64,000 nucleotides of DNA, taken from JASHVB01 sp035535035 (GTDB lineage: Bacteria; Pseudomonadota; Alphaproteobacteria; Acetobacterales; Acetobacteraceae). This document shows positions 7,486 to 15,409 of the stretch, in pieces. Within the stretch, counting starts at the first letter, position 1, and every line of letters begins with the position of its first letter. The stretch is from assembly GCA_035535035.1 (NCBI GenBank), contig DATLQW010000224.1, positions 1 through 64,000 on the forward strand. The letters are read 5' to 3'. Under the pieces are notes generated by a model. The model was not told the origin of the DNA, searched no databases, and worked only from the letters and a program-made list of their open reading frames with translations. The translations under genes were made by a program, and so were the position numbers.

Positions 7486-9084
7486 ATGCGCGCGCTACAG
7501 CCGCAAGCCGCTTTCACCGCCGCCTGGCAGACGGTGTCCGCCCTGGACGTCGCCGGGGTGACCGCGGACAGCCGCCAGGTGGTGCCGGGCGACCTGTTCG
7601 CCGCGTTGCCCGGCAGCCGCGCCGACGGCCGCACCTTCATCGCCGATGCGGTGGAACGCGGCGCCGTGGCGGTGCTGGCGCCGGACGACACCGTCTGGCC
7701 GCCGGGCGTGCCGCCGCGGCCGCTGATCCGCGACCCCGAGCCGCGCCGCCGCCTGGCACAGATCGCCGCGGTGCTGGCCGGGCCGCAGCCGGACTGCCTG
7801 GTCGCGGTGACCGGCACCAACGGCAAGACCAGCACGGTGGAGTTCCTGCGGCAGATCTGGACCGCCAGTGGTTTGCCGGCAGCCAGCCTCGGCACGCTGG
7901 GGGTGATCGCGCCGGGTTTCCCGCCGGGTCCCGGGCTGACCACGCCCGATCCGGTTAGCCTCGCCGAGATTCTCGCCGGATTGCGCCGCACCGGCATCCG
8001 TCACGCGGCGATGGAGGCGTCCTCGCACGGGCTGGACCAAGCGCGGCTCGACGGCGTGCGCCTCACCGCCGGGGCGTTCACCAACCTGACGCGCGACCAT
8101 CTGGACTACCACGGCAGCCTGGAGGCTTACCGCGCCGCCAAGCTGCGCCTGTTCGCCGAACTGCTGCCCGAGGGGGCGCCGGCGCTGGCCTGCGCCGACA
8201 TGGATGCGGCGACGCTGGACGGGCTGCGCGAGGTGGCGCGGCGGCGGCGGCTGGACCTGCGCACGGTCGGCGAAGCGGGCGACATGATCCGCGTGCTACG
8301 CGTCACGCCACGGCCGGATGGGCAGGTAGTGACGGTGGCGGCCGGCGATGCGCGGCGCGAGGTCGCGTTGGGGCTGCCGGGCCGGTTCCAGGCCGACAAC
8401 GCTCTGCTGGCGGCGGGTCTGGCGATGGCGCTGGGGCAGGGCGACGCGCTGGACCGGATGTCCGGCCTGACCGGCGTGCGAGGCCGCATGGAACTGGCGG
8501 CGCGGCTGCCGAACGGCGCCGCGGTGTACGTGGACTACGCCCACACGCCGGACGCGCTGGAGCGGCTGCTGACGGCGCTGCGCCCGCACACCGTCGGGCG
8601 GCTGCTCGTGGTGTTCGGCGCCGGCGGCGACCGCGACCGCGGCAAGCGCCCGCTGATGGGCGAAGCGGCGGCGCGGTGGGCCGACCTGGCGATCGTCACC
8701 GATGACAATCCACGGGGGGAGACTCCCGTGGCGATCCGCGCCGCGATCCTGGCGGCATGCCCGGGCGCGCGCGAGATCGGCGACCGCGCCCAGGCGATCG
8801 GCGCGGGGCTGGAGGCGCTGGGGCCGGGCGACGTGCTGGTGGTGGCCGGCAAGGGGCACGAGCAAGGCCAGACGATTGGCGGGGCGGTGGTGCCGTTCGA
8901 CGACGTGGGGGTGGTGCGGCGATTGGTGGGCGGCAGCTCTTTGGGGACGGTGCGCGGTTCGGTGGGTGGCATCACTGCTCCCTCTCCCCTTGCGGGGGAG
9001 GGTTGGGGAGGGGGGACCAACCCCACCGGTTCACAGCGTGACCCCCCATCCCAACCTTCCCCCACAAGGGGGGAGGGAGCTTGA
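7486..9084 (+). CDS. murE: UDP-MurNAc-tripeptide synthetase MurE with repeat-encoded tail
   Basis: MurE adds the third stem-peptide residue, meso-diaminopimelate in Gram-negative bacteria, to UDP-MurNAc-L-Ala-D-Glu. Motifs: VTADSRQVVPGDLFAALPG, the ATP loop VTGTNGKTS, HAAMEASSHGLDQARL, LTRDHLDYHG, and the ligase block VYVDYAHTPDALERLL. TDDNPRGETP is the DNPR motif linked to diaminopimelate specificity. The normal end GKGHEQGQTIGGAVVPFDD is followed by an extra 50 or so residues. The last 35 (about 498-532) are encoded by the palindromic repeat at 8978-9080, so the repeat seems to have displaced the original stop. A TTG at 7453 is an alternative start; the ATG at 7486 just after the ftsI stop is preferred. 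Confidence 0.94.
   Translation: MRALQPQAAFTAAWQTVSALDVAGVTADSRQVVPGDLFAALPGSRADGRTFIADAVERGAVAVLAPDDTVWPPGVPPRPLIRDPEPRRRLAQIAAVLAGPQPDCLVAVTGTNGKTSTVEFLRQIWTASGLPAASLGTLGVIAPGFPPGPGLTTPDPVSLAEILAGLRRTGIRHAAMEASSHGLDQARLDGVRLTAGAFTNLTRDHLDYHGSLEAYRAAKLRLFAELLPEGAPALACADMDAATLDGLREVARRRRLDLRTVGEAGDMIRVLRVTPRPDGQVVTVAAGDARREVALGLPGRFQADNALLAAGLAMALGQGDALDRMSGLTGVRGRMELAARLPNGAAVYVDYAHTPDALERLLTALRPHTVGRLLVVFGAGGDRDRGKRPLMGEAAARWADLAIVTDDNPRGETPVAIRAAILAACPGAREIGDRAQAIGAGLEALGPGDVLVVAGKGHEQGQTIGGAVVPFDDVGVVRRLVGGSSLGTVRGSVGGITAPSPLAGEGWGGGTNPTGSQRDPPSQPSPTRGEGA
8978..9080. repeat. Palindromic repeat inside the 3' end of murE
   Basis: The two halves are long imperfect inverted copies: CTCCCTCTCCCCTTGCGGGG begins at 8978, and its inverted partner runs back from 9080 (ACAAGGGGGGAGGGAG near 9065-9080), separated by a spacer with CACCGGTTCACAGCGTG. 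It is translated as PSPLAGEGWGGG and QPSPTRGEGA. Its right arm also supplies the GGGAGGGAGC Shine-Dalgarno sequence for murF. Confidence 0.85.
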
Positions 9085-9086
9085 CC

Positions 9087-10547
9087 ATGCCCATGCCAAT
9101 GCCCCCCCTGTGGGCCGCGCGCGACCTGGGTGAAGCCACCGGCGGGGCGATGGCGTCGCCGTTCGATGCCACGGGGGTGTCGATCGACACCCGTAGCCTG
9201 ATGCCCGGCGACCTGTTCGTCGCGTTGCGCGGCGAGAACGGCGACGGACATCGGTTTGTCGCCGACGCGCTTGCAAAGGGCGCGGCGGGAGCGATGGTGC
9301 AGTACGACGTGCCGGGCGCCGCGCGGCTGCTGCGCGTGGACGACACGCTGGCGGCGCTGGCGCGGCTGGGCGGTTACGCGCGGGCGCGGTTTGCCGGACG
9401 CGTCGTCGCGGTGACCGGCAGCGTCGGCAAGACCACCACCAAGGAGATGCTGCGTTGCGCGTTGTCGGCGCTGGGGCCGGCGCATGCCGCGGTGGCGTCC
9501 TACAACAATCATTGGGGTGTGCCGCTGACCCTGGCGCGCCTGCCGCCCGGCGCCGCGTTCTGCGTGGTCGAGATCGGCATGAACCATGCCGGCGAGATCG
9601 CGCCGCTGGCCCGGCTCGCCCGGCCGCATGTCGCGGTGATCACGGCGATCGAGAAGGCGCATATCGGGTTCCTCGGCAGCATCGAGGCGATCGCCGACGA
9701 GAAGGCGTCGATCATGCTGGGGCTGGAGCCCGGTGGGGTGGCCGTGCTGCCGACGGATACGCCGATGTCGCTCCGGCTGCGCGAGGTTGCGGTCGCAGCC
9801 GGGGTGCGGGCGATCGGATTCGGTGCCGACGCCGCGGCGGACGTGCGGCTGGTCGATGTTGCGATGGACGCCGAGGGCAGCGACGTGGTGGCCCGGATCG
9901 CCGGCGTTGCGGTGCGCTTCAGGATCAATGCACCTGGGCGGCACATGGCGATGAACGCGCTTGCCGCGCTGGGTGTACTGAACCTCATCCGCGAAGCGGG
10001 TGAGGGGGCGGCGGAGCGATCCGATCACCCGCATCCGGCGCTTCGCGCCGACCTGTCGCGCTTCGCGGGCGAGGTTTTTGCGAAGTTCTCCCCAATCTCC
10101 GGCCGTGGCGCACGCCGGCCCATCGCGTTCCCGGGCGGCACCGCCCTGCTGCTCGACGAGAGCTACAACGGCAACGGCGCGTCGATGCGCGCCGCCTTGT
10201 CGGTGCTGGCCTTGCAGCCGGCGCGGCGGCGCATCGCGGTGCTTGGCGACATGCTGGAACTCGGTGAGGCGGGGCCGGCGGAACACGCGGGCCTGGCGCC
10301 GGACGTGACCGAAGCAGCGGACCTGGTGTTCGCTTGCGGGCCGTCGATGCGCTATCTGTTCGACACGCTGCCGGATCAAAAACGCGGCGCACACACCCCC
10401 GATTCCGCGGCGCTCGCCCTGCTTGTCGCGCGTGAAGTCGCGCCGGGCGACGTGATCCTGGTGAAAGGCAGCCTCGGCAGCCACATGCGGCGTGTGGTGG
10501 ACGCGCTTGACGCCGCGGCGGCTCCGCGCGGCGCGGACGCCGCCTGA
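9087..10547 (+). CDS. murF: UDP-MurNAc-tripeptide:D-Ala-D-Ala ligase MurF
   Basis: MurF adds D-Ala-D-Ala to UDP-MurNAc-tripeptide with ATP. Motifs: GVSIDTRSLMPGDLFVAL, the ATP loop VTGSVGKTTTKEML, YNNHWGVPLTLARLP, VVEIGMNHAGEI, HIGFLGSIEAIADEKASI, PGRHMAMNALAALGV and LLLDESYNGNGASM, ending with VLVKGS-type ILVKGSLGSHM. Between the central and C-terminal domains, about residues 299-332, the sequence becomes REAGEGAAERSDHPHPALRAD and on to FAGEVFAKF, which is encoded by a palindromic repeat (9981-10080) and is not part of the family. The ATG at 9087 has a strong upstream purine tract; a TTG at 9081 overlaps murE. mraY overlaps its stop (TGATG). Confidence 0.94.
   Translation: MPMPMPPLWAARDLGEATGGAMASPFDATGVSIDTRSLMPGDLFVALRGENGDGHRFVADALAKGAAGAMVQYDVPGAARLLRVDDTLAALARLGGYARARFAGRVVAVTGSVGKTTTKEMLRCALSALGPAHAAVASYNNHWGVPLTLARLPPGAAFCVVEIGMNHAGEIAPLARLARPHVAVITAIEKAHIGFLGSIEAIADEKASIMLGLEPGGVAVLPTDTPMSLRLREVAVAAGVRAIGFGADAAADVRLVDVAMDAEGSDVVARIAGVAVRFRINAPGRHMAMNALAALGVLNLIREAGEGAAERSDHPHPALRADLSRFAGEVFAKFSPISGRGARRPIAFPGGTALLLDESYNGNGASMRAALSVLALQPARRRIAVLGDMLELGEAGPAEHAGLAPDVTEAADLVFACGPSMRYLFDTLPDQKRGAHTPDSAALALLVAREVAPGDVILVKGSLGSHMRRVVDALDAAAAPRGADAA
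9981..10080. repeat. Repeat inserted in frame in murF
   Basis: AACCTCATCCGCGAAGCGGG at 9981-10000 and the inverted half CGCTTCGCGGGCGAGGTT at about 10059-10076 bound a stretch with CACCCGCATCCGGCGCTTCG near 10026-10045 and the inner hairpin GGCGCTTCGCGCC. The translated HPHPALRAD is the usual reading of a repeat class common in proteobacterial intergenic DNA. Here it preserves the frame of murF. Confidence 0.75.
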
Positions 10548-11635
10548 TGCTGTACAACCTCGCCCGTCCCCTGGCCGAACGGTTTTTCCTGTTCAACCTG
10601 TTCCGCTACATCACCTTCCGTTCCGGCGCGGCCTGCCTGACCGCGCTGGCGGTGAGCTTCTGGCTGGGGCCGAAGCTGATCCGCTGGCTGAAATCGGTGC
10701 AGCAGGAGGGCCAGCCGATCCGGGCCGACGGGCCGGAACGTCACCTGATCGAAAAGAAGGGCACGCCCACCATGGGCGGCCTGCTCATTCTCACCGCCAT
10801 GACGATCTCCATCCTGCTCTGGGTGGACCTGCGCAACGCCCATGTCTGGGCGGTGCTGTTTGTCACCTGGGGCTACGGCTTGCTCGGCTTCGCCGACGAC
10901 TACCTGAAGGTCACCAAACGCAGCCACAAGGGCGTGTCCGGCCGCGTCAAGCTGCTGGTGCAGGCGGCGATCGGCCTCGCTGCCGCGATCTGGATCGTGC
11001 TGCTGACGCGGGCGCCGCTCGCCACTGGGCTGACCGTGCCGATATTCAAGGAAGTGCTGATCCCGCTTGGCTATTTCTTCCCGGTGTTCGGCATGCTGGT
11101 GATGATGGGGGCGTCGAACGCGGTGAACCTGACGGATGGCCTCGACGGCCTGGCGATCGTGCCGACCATGATCACCGCCGCGGTGTTCGCGCTGATCGCC
11201 TACCTGGTCGGCAACCGCATCTTTGCCGACTACCTGCAGCTCACCTACATCCCGGGCGTCGGCGAACTGGCGGTGTTCTGTTCCGCGCTGATCGGCGCGG
11301 GCATGGGCTTCCTGTGGTTCAACGCCCCGCCCGCCGCGGTGTTCATGGGCGATATCGGCTCGCTGTCGCTGGGCGGCGCGCTGGGTGCGGTGGCGGTGGC
11401 AACCAAGCACGAGATCGTGCTGATGATCGTCGGCGGCCTGTTCGTGGTGGAGACGGTGTCCGTCATCATCCAGGTGTTCTGGTATAAGCGTACCGGCACG
11501 CGGGTGTTCCTGATGGCGCCGCTGCACCATCATTTCGAGAAGAAGGGCTGGGCCGAGCCGACCATCGTCATCCGTTTCTGGATCATCTCGATGATCCTGG
11601 CCCTGATCGGCCTGGCGACGTTGAAGATCCGATGA
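10547..11635 (+). CDS. mraY: Phospho-MurNAc-pentapeptide transferase MraY
   Basis: MraY is the polytopic inner-membrane enzyme that transfers phospho-MurNAc-pentapeptide to undecaprenyl phosphate, making lipid I. The 362-residue length is standard. Visible landmarks are HLIEKKGTPTMGGLLIL, the catalytic aspartates in FADDYLKVTKRSHKG, the NLTDGLDGLAIVP loop, FMGDIGSLSLGGALG, and the histidine cluster MAPLHHHFEKKGWAE near the C-terminus. About ten hydrophobic segments alternate with these loops. The ATG overlaps the murF stop, and the mraY stop overlaps the murD start (ATGA). Confidence 0.97.
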   Translation: MLYNLARPLAERFFLFNLFRYITFRSGAACLTALAVSFWLGPKLIRWLKSVQQEGQPIRADGPERHLIEKKGTPTMGGLLILTAMTISILLWVDLRNAHVWAVLFVTWGYGLLGFADDYLKVTKRSHKGVSGRVKLLVQAAIGLAAAIWIVLLTRAPLATGLTVPIFKEVLIPLGYFFPVFGMLVMMGASNAVNLTDGLDGLAIVPTMITAAVFALIAYLVGNRIFADYLQLTYIPGVGELAVFCSALIGAGMGFLWFNAPPAAVFMGDIGSLSLGGALGAVAVATKHEIVLMIVGGLFVVETVSVIIQVFWYKRTGTRVFLMAPLHHHFEKKGWAEPTIVIRFWIISMILALIGLATLKIR

Positions 11636-13047
11636 GGGCGTTTCCAACCGATCTGTTCGCCGGCTCGCGCTTCGCGGTGGTGGGGCTGGGGCGCAACGGC
11701 CTGGCCGTCGCCCGGGCGCTGTTGGCGATGGGCGCGGAGGTTGCCGCGTGGGACGACGCCGCGGCGGTGCGCGCGGCGGCCGGTGGGTTGCCGCTGCGCG
11801 ATCCCCGGGCCGGTGATTTCGCGTTCGACGCGCTGGTGCTGTCGCCCGGCATTCCGCATCTGCTGCCGCAGCCGCATCCGGCCGCCGAGCGCGCGCGGGC
11901 GGCCGGCGTGGCGATCCTGTCGGACGCCGACCTGCTGTTCCAGGCGGTGCGGCGCGCCGGTTCGCGTGCGCGCTTCGTCGGGATCACCGGCACCAACGGC
12001 AAATCCACCACCACCGCGCTACTGGCGCACATCGTGGCCTGCGCCGGAGCGCCGGTCGCGGCGGGCGGCAATCTCGGCACGGCGGCGCTGGCCCTGCCGC
12101 TGCTGCCCGACGACGGAGTGTACGTGCTGGAGATGTCGTCCTACATGTTGGAGCGACTCGCGACCCTCCGCTTCGATGTGGCGGCGATGCTCAATCTCAG
12201 CCCGGACCATCTGGATCGGCACGGCGACATGGCAGGCTACATGGCCGCCAAGCGGGCGATCTTCGCGCGGCAGGCGGCCGGCGACTTGGCGGTCGTGGGC
12301 ATGGACGATGCCGACTCGCGGGCGATGGCCGCGTGGCTGCGTGACCGGCCGGCGCAGGTCGTTGCGGTGTCGGGGGAGATGCACGAGTCTCCCCCCAACC
12401 CCCTCCCTCAAGGGGAGGGGGAGCCTTTTGTTCTCCTTTCCCTTCTTTCTCCTGTTTCTCCTGTTCCTCCGTTTTCGCTCGCGCTCTCCGATGCTCCCGC
12501 TCTTCCGGGCGCGCACAATGCGCAGAACGCGGCGGCGGCTTACGCGATCGCCCGCTTTCTCGGCGTGCCAGGCGACGCCATCGCGCGGGCCATGACGAGT
12601 TTCCCCGGACTGCCGCACCGCCAGCAACGCCTGGGCACGATCCGCGGCATCACCTTCGTCAACGACAGCAAGGCAACCAATGCCGATGCCGCCGCGCGGG
12701 CGCTGTCGTGTTATGAGCGGGTGGTGTGGATCGCCGGCGGCCTCGCCAAGCAGGGCGGGATCGAGGCGCTGGCGCCGTGCTTCCCCCGCATCGCACGCGC
12801 GCTGCTGATCGGGCGCGACGCGCCGCTGCTCGCCGCGACGCTTGCGGCCCACGATGTGCCGCACGAGATCGCGGGCACGCTGGAAGCCGCGACACTGTCT
12901 GCGTTCGCCGCCGCGCAGGCGGTGGGTGCGCCGGTGGTGCTGCTGTCGCCGGCCTGCGCCAGCTTCGACCAGTTCAGCGGCTTCGATGCGCGGGGCGAGA
13001 AATTCGCCGCGCTCGTGGCGTCGCTGGCACGGGAAAGGGCCGCCTGA
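11632..13047 (+). CDS. murD: UDP-MurNAc-alanine:D-glutamate ligase MurD with repeat-encoded insertion
   Basis: MurD adds D-glutamate to UDP-MurNAc-L-Ala with ATP. Motifs: the N-terminal dinucleotide-like fold FAVVGLGRNGLAVARAL, LSPGIP, the ATP loop GITGTNGKSTTTALLAH, LEMSSYMLERL, LNLSPDHLDRHG, GAHNAQNAAAAYAIA, LPHRQQRLG, FVNDSKATNADAA and the end LLSPACASFDQFSGFDARGE. At about residues 251-292 a Pro/Ser/Leu-rich segment (ESPPNPLPQGEGEPF, then LLSLLSPVSPVPPFSLALSD) replaces a short family loop. It is encoded by a palindromic repeat (12389-12423) plus a pyrimidine-rich tract. The rest is complete at 471 residues. It starts within the mraY stop and ends within the ftsW start. Confidence 0.94.
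   Translation: MRAFPTDLFAGSRFAVVGLGRNGLAVARALLAMGAEVAAWDDAAAVRAAAGGLPLRDPRAGDFAFDALVLSPGIPHLLPQPHPAAERARAAGVAILSDADLLFQAVRRAGSRARFVGITGTNGKSTTTALLAHIVACAGAPVAAGGNLGTAALALPLLPDDGVYVLEMSSYMLERLATLRFDVAAMLNLSPDHLDRHGDMAGYMAAKRAIFARQAAGDLAVVGMDDADSRAMAAWLRDRPAQVVAVSGEMHESPPNPLPQGEGEPFVLLSLLSPVSPVPPFSLALSDAPALPGAHNAQNAAAAYAIARFLGVPGDAIARAMTSFPGLPHRQQRLGTIRGITFVNDSKATNADAAARALSCYERVVWIAGGLAKQGGIEALAPCFPRIARALLIGRDAPLLAATLAAHDVPHEIAGTLEAATLSAFAAAQAVGAPVVLLSPACASFDQFSGFDARGEKFAALVASLARERAA
12389..12423. repeat. Palindromic repeat inside murD, identical to the ftsQ-ftsA copy
   Basis: These 35 bases are identical to 19739-19773. The core CCCCCTCCCTCAAGGGGAGG holds the hairpin CCCTCCCTCAAGGGGAGGG. A long pyrimidine tract (about 12424-12478) follows on this strand only in murD. 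Confidence 0.9.
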
Positions 13048-14168
13048 TGCCGACTCTCTCACGCTCCGACAACTCGTTGCTGGGCCGCTGGTGGTGGACT
13101 GTCGATCGCTGGACGCTCGGCGCGATCGGCGTGCTGATCGGCTTCGGCTACATCATGGTACTGGCCGCCTCCCCGTCGGTTGCCCAGCGCATCGGCGACT
13201 CGCGCGACATGCTTATCATCAAGCAGGTGTTCTTCCTCGCCATCGGCGGCGGCATCGTGGTCTGCGTCTCGCTGCTGTCGCCGCGCAACATCAAGCGGCT
13301 TGCCATCGCCGGGTGCATCCTCGCGCTGGCGCTTACCGCGGCGACGCTGGTGATCGGGGTCGAGATCAAGGGCGCGCGGCGCTGGATCGCGTTGCCCGGC
13401 ATGGCGATGCAACCGTCGGAATTCCTCAAGCCGTGCTTCGCGGTGGTGGCGGCTTGGCTGATCAGCGAGAGCAGGCGCTCGCCGCGTTTCCCCGGCATGT
13501 GGATCGCTTTCGGCATTTTGGGCCTGATCCTGCTGCTGCTGAAATCGCAGCCGGATATCGGCATGATGGCCGTGATCGTCGTCGTGTTCCTGTGCCAACT
13601 CTACGTCAGCGGGATGAATCTGTTCCTGGTGGGCCTTGGCTTCGGGATGGCGGGCGGCGGCGGCGTCCTGGCATACATGCTGTTCCCGCACGTGCAGAGC
13701 CGCGTGCAGCGCTTCCTGCATCCGAACAGCGGCGACACCTACCAGGTGACCACCGCGCTGGAGGCATTCGGCAATGGCGGCCTGTTCGGCCGCGGCCCCG
13801 GCGAGGGGCGGGTGAAGGATGTGCTGCCCGACGCGCATGCCGACTTCGTGTTCGCGGTCGCCGGCGAAGAGTTCGGCATGGTGGTCTGCCTGATCATCCT
13901 GGGCGTGTTCGCGTTCATCGTGCTGCGCGGCCTGCTGAAATTGTTGAAGGAACAGGACCTGTTCACCGTGCTGGCGTGCACCGGGCTGGTGTCCGGCTTC
14001 GGCTTGCAGGCGTTCGTCAACATGGCATCGACGCTGAAGCTGATTCCGACCAAGGGCATGACGCTGCCGTTCATTTCGTATGGAGGGTCGTCGGTCGTGG
14101 CGGTGGCGCTCGGCATGGGCATGCTGCTGGCGCTGACCAGGCGGCGACACCATGGCGACGCGCCATGA
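13047..14168 (+). CDS. ftsW: Lipid II polymerase FtsW (SEDS family)
   Basis: FtsW is the septal peptidoglycan glycosyltransferase that partners FtsI. The 373-residue protein has about ten membrane segments. SEDS marks are GARRWIALPGMAMQPSEFLKP after the fourth segment, LLKSQPDIGMMAV with the key Asp, the extracytoplasmic loop near GDTYQVTTALEAFGNGGLFGRGPGEG, LPDAHADFVFAVAGEEFG, and the C-terminal block KLIPTKGMTLPFISYGGSS. The ATG at 13047 overlaps the murD stop by one base. The open frame extends upstream, but only as a shadow of murD. The stop overlaps the murG start. Confidence 0.96.
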   Translation: MPTLSRSDNSLLGRWWWTVDRWTLGAIGVLIGFGYIMVLAASPSVAQRIGDSRDMLIIKQVFFLAIGGGIVVCVSLLSPRNIKRLAIAGCILALALTAATLVIGVEIKGARRWIALPGMAMQPSEFLKPCFAVVAAWLISESRRSPRFPGMWIAFGILGLILLLLKSQPDIGMMAVIVVVFLCQLYVSGMNLFLVGLGFGMAGGGGVLAYMLFPHVQSRVQRFLHPNSGDTYQVTTALEAFGNGGLFGRGPGEGRVKDVLPDAHADFVFAVAGEEFGMVVCLIILGVFAFIVLRGLLKLLKEQDLFTVLACTGLVSGFGLQAFVNMASTLKLIPTKGMTLPFISYGGSSVVAVALGMGMLLALTRRRHHGDAP

Positions 14169-15409
14169 TGATGTACGGCTCGCTGGCGGGTCAGGGTGGA
14201 GCCGTGACGCGGATCGACGCGCCGCGCATTGCGCGGCGGGCGATCGGGCCGGCATGCGGCACCCTCGCCCTCGGCGATTTCGCACCTCGGCCGGCTCCGC
14301 CGAAGGCGGGAGGGGTTATCGTGATTGCGGCCGGCGGCACGGGGGGTCATTTCTTCCCGGCCGAAGCACTGGCATCCGAATTACTCGCCCGCGGACGGCG
14401 CATTGCGCTGATGACCGACGGGCGTTCGGCGGGACTGCGCAGCGAGGTGTTTGCCGGCCATGAACAATGTGTCATCCGCGGCGCTGGCATCGCCGGACGC
14501 GGCGTGGCGCGGGCGGCGAAGTCGGCTGTCGCACTCGCTGCCGGCACAGTGCAGGCGCGGACAATTCTGACGCGTCTCGGTGCGGCGGCGGTGGTCGGCT
14601 TCGGCGGTTATCCCAGCGTCGCGCCTGTGCTGGCGGCACGCCTGGTGCGGCGTCGCCCCGCGGTGATCCTGCATGAGCAGAACGCGGTGCCTGGCCGGGC
14701 CAACCGGTTTTTGGCGCGCCATGCGGATGCGCTGGCGTTGAGCTTCGCGGACACCACGCGCGTGCCGGAGTCCGCCGCAACGGTGGTTACCGGCAATCCG
14801 GTGCGTCCGGCCATCGGCGCGCTCGCCGAGACGGCCTATCTGCCGCCTGGGGCCGTGCTGAATCTGCTGGTGCTGGGCGGCTCGCTCGGCGCGCGCGTGT
14901 TCAGCGACGTGGTGCCGCCGGCGCTGGCCGCGCTGCCGCAACGGTTGCGCGCGCGGCTTGCGGTGGTGCAGCAGTGCCGGCCGGAGGACCTCGACCGCGT
15001 GCGTGCGGCGTACGCGCAGGCCGGCATCGCGGCCGAGCTTGCCGGGTTCTTCCCGGATGTCGCGCACCGCCTGGCGCGCGCGCATCTGGTGATCGCCCGC
15101 GCCGGCGCCTCGACCGTGGCGGAACTCGCGGTTGCCGGCCGGCCGTCGATCCTGGTGCCGTTGCCCGGCGCGATCGACGACCACCAATCGGCCAACGCGC
15201 GCGCCCTGTCCGACTCAGGCGGCGCCTCGGTGATCGCGCAACGCGACTTCAGTGCGGTGGCACTGGCCGAGCGGCTGGTGTTGTTGCTGGATGCCCCGGA
15301 CATGTTGGCCCATGCCGCGCGCGCCGCACGCGGTGTCGCCCGGCCGGACGCCACCGCGCGGCTGGCCGACCTGGTCGAGGACCTCATGCGCCGCGAGGCC
15401 CGCCCATGA
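14165..15409 (+). CDS. murG: UDP-GlcNAc:lipid I N-acetylglucosaminyltransferase MurG
   Basis: MurG adds GlcNAc to lipid I at the cytoplasmic face, making lipid II. The conserved protein starts at VIVIAAGGTGGHFFPAEALA; later marks are VGFGGYPSVAPVLAA, LHEQNAVPGRANR, VTGNPVRP, LLVLGGSLGARVFSD, and the donor-binding ARAGASTVAELAVAGRPSILVPLPGAIDDHQSANA. The ATG at 14165 overlaps the ftsW stop, giving 414 residues with about 50 extra before the core. GTG at 14204 and GTG at 14321 (362 residues, with GGCGGGAGGGG just before it) are alternatives, but the last would cut the first beta strand. The leader contains the motif CGCCGAAGGCGGGAG that recurs in the ddl leader. Confidence 0.93.
   Translation: MMMYGSLAGQGGAVTRIDAPRIARRAIGPACGTLALGDFAPRPAPPKAGGVIVIAAGGTGGHFFPAEALASELLARGRRIALMTDGRSAGLRSEVFAGHEQCVIRGAGIAGRGVARAAKSAVALAAGTVQARTILTRLGAAAVVGFGGYPSVAPVLAARLVRRRPAVILHEQNAVPGRANRFLARHADALALSFADTTRVPESAATVVTGNPVRPAIGALAETAYLPPGAVLNLLVLGGSLGARVFSDVVPPALAALPQRLRARLAVVQQCRPEDLDRVRAAYAQAGIAAELAGFFPDVAHRLARAHLVIARAGASTVAELAVAGRPSILVPLPGAIDDHQSANARALSDSGGASVIAQRDFSAVALAERLVLLLDAPDMLAHAARAARGVARPDATARLADLVEDLMRREARP

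Noticed and set aside
4821..7997. A very long minus-strand open frame (about 1058 codons) opposite ftsL, ftsI and murE
   Set aside because: It lies opposite strongly conserved genes, has no known motif, and long antisense frames are expected in such GC-rich DNA.
12842..14164. A long N-terminal extension of MurG reading back through ftsW
   Set aside because: It is out of frame with murD and ftsW, both clearly real; MurG begins at 14165 or later.
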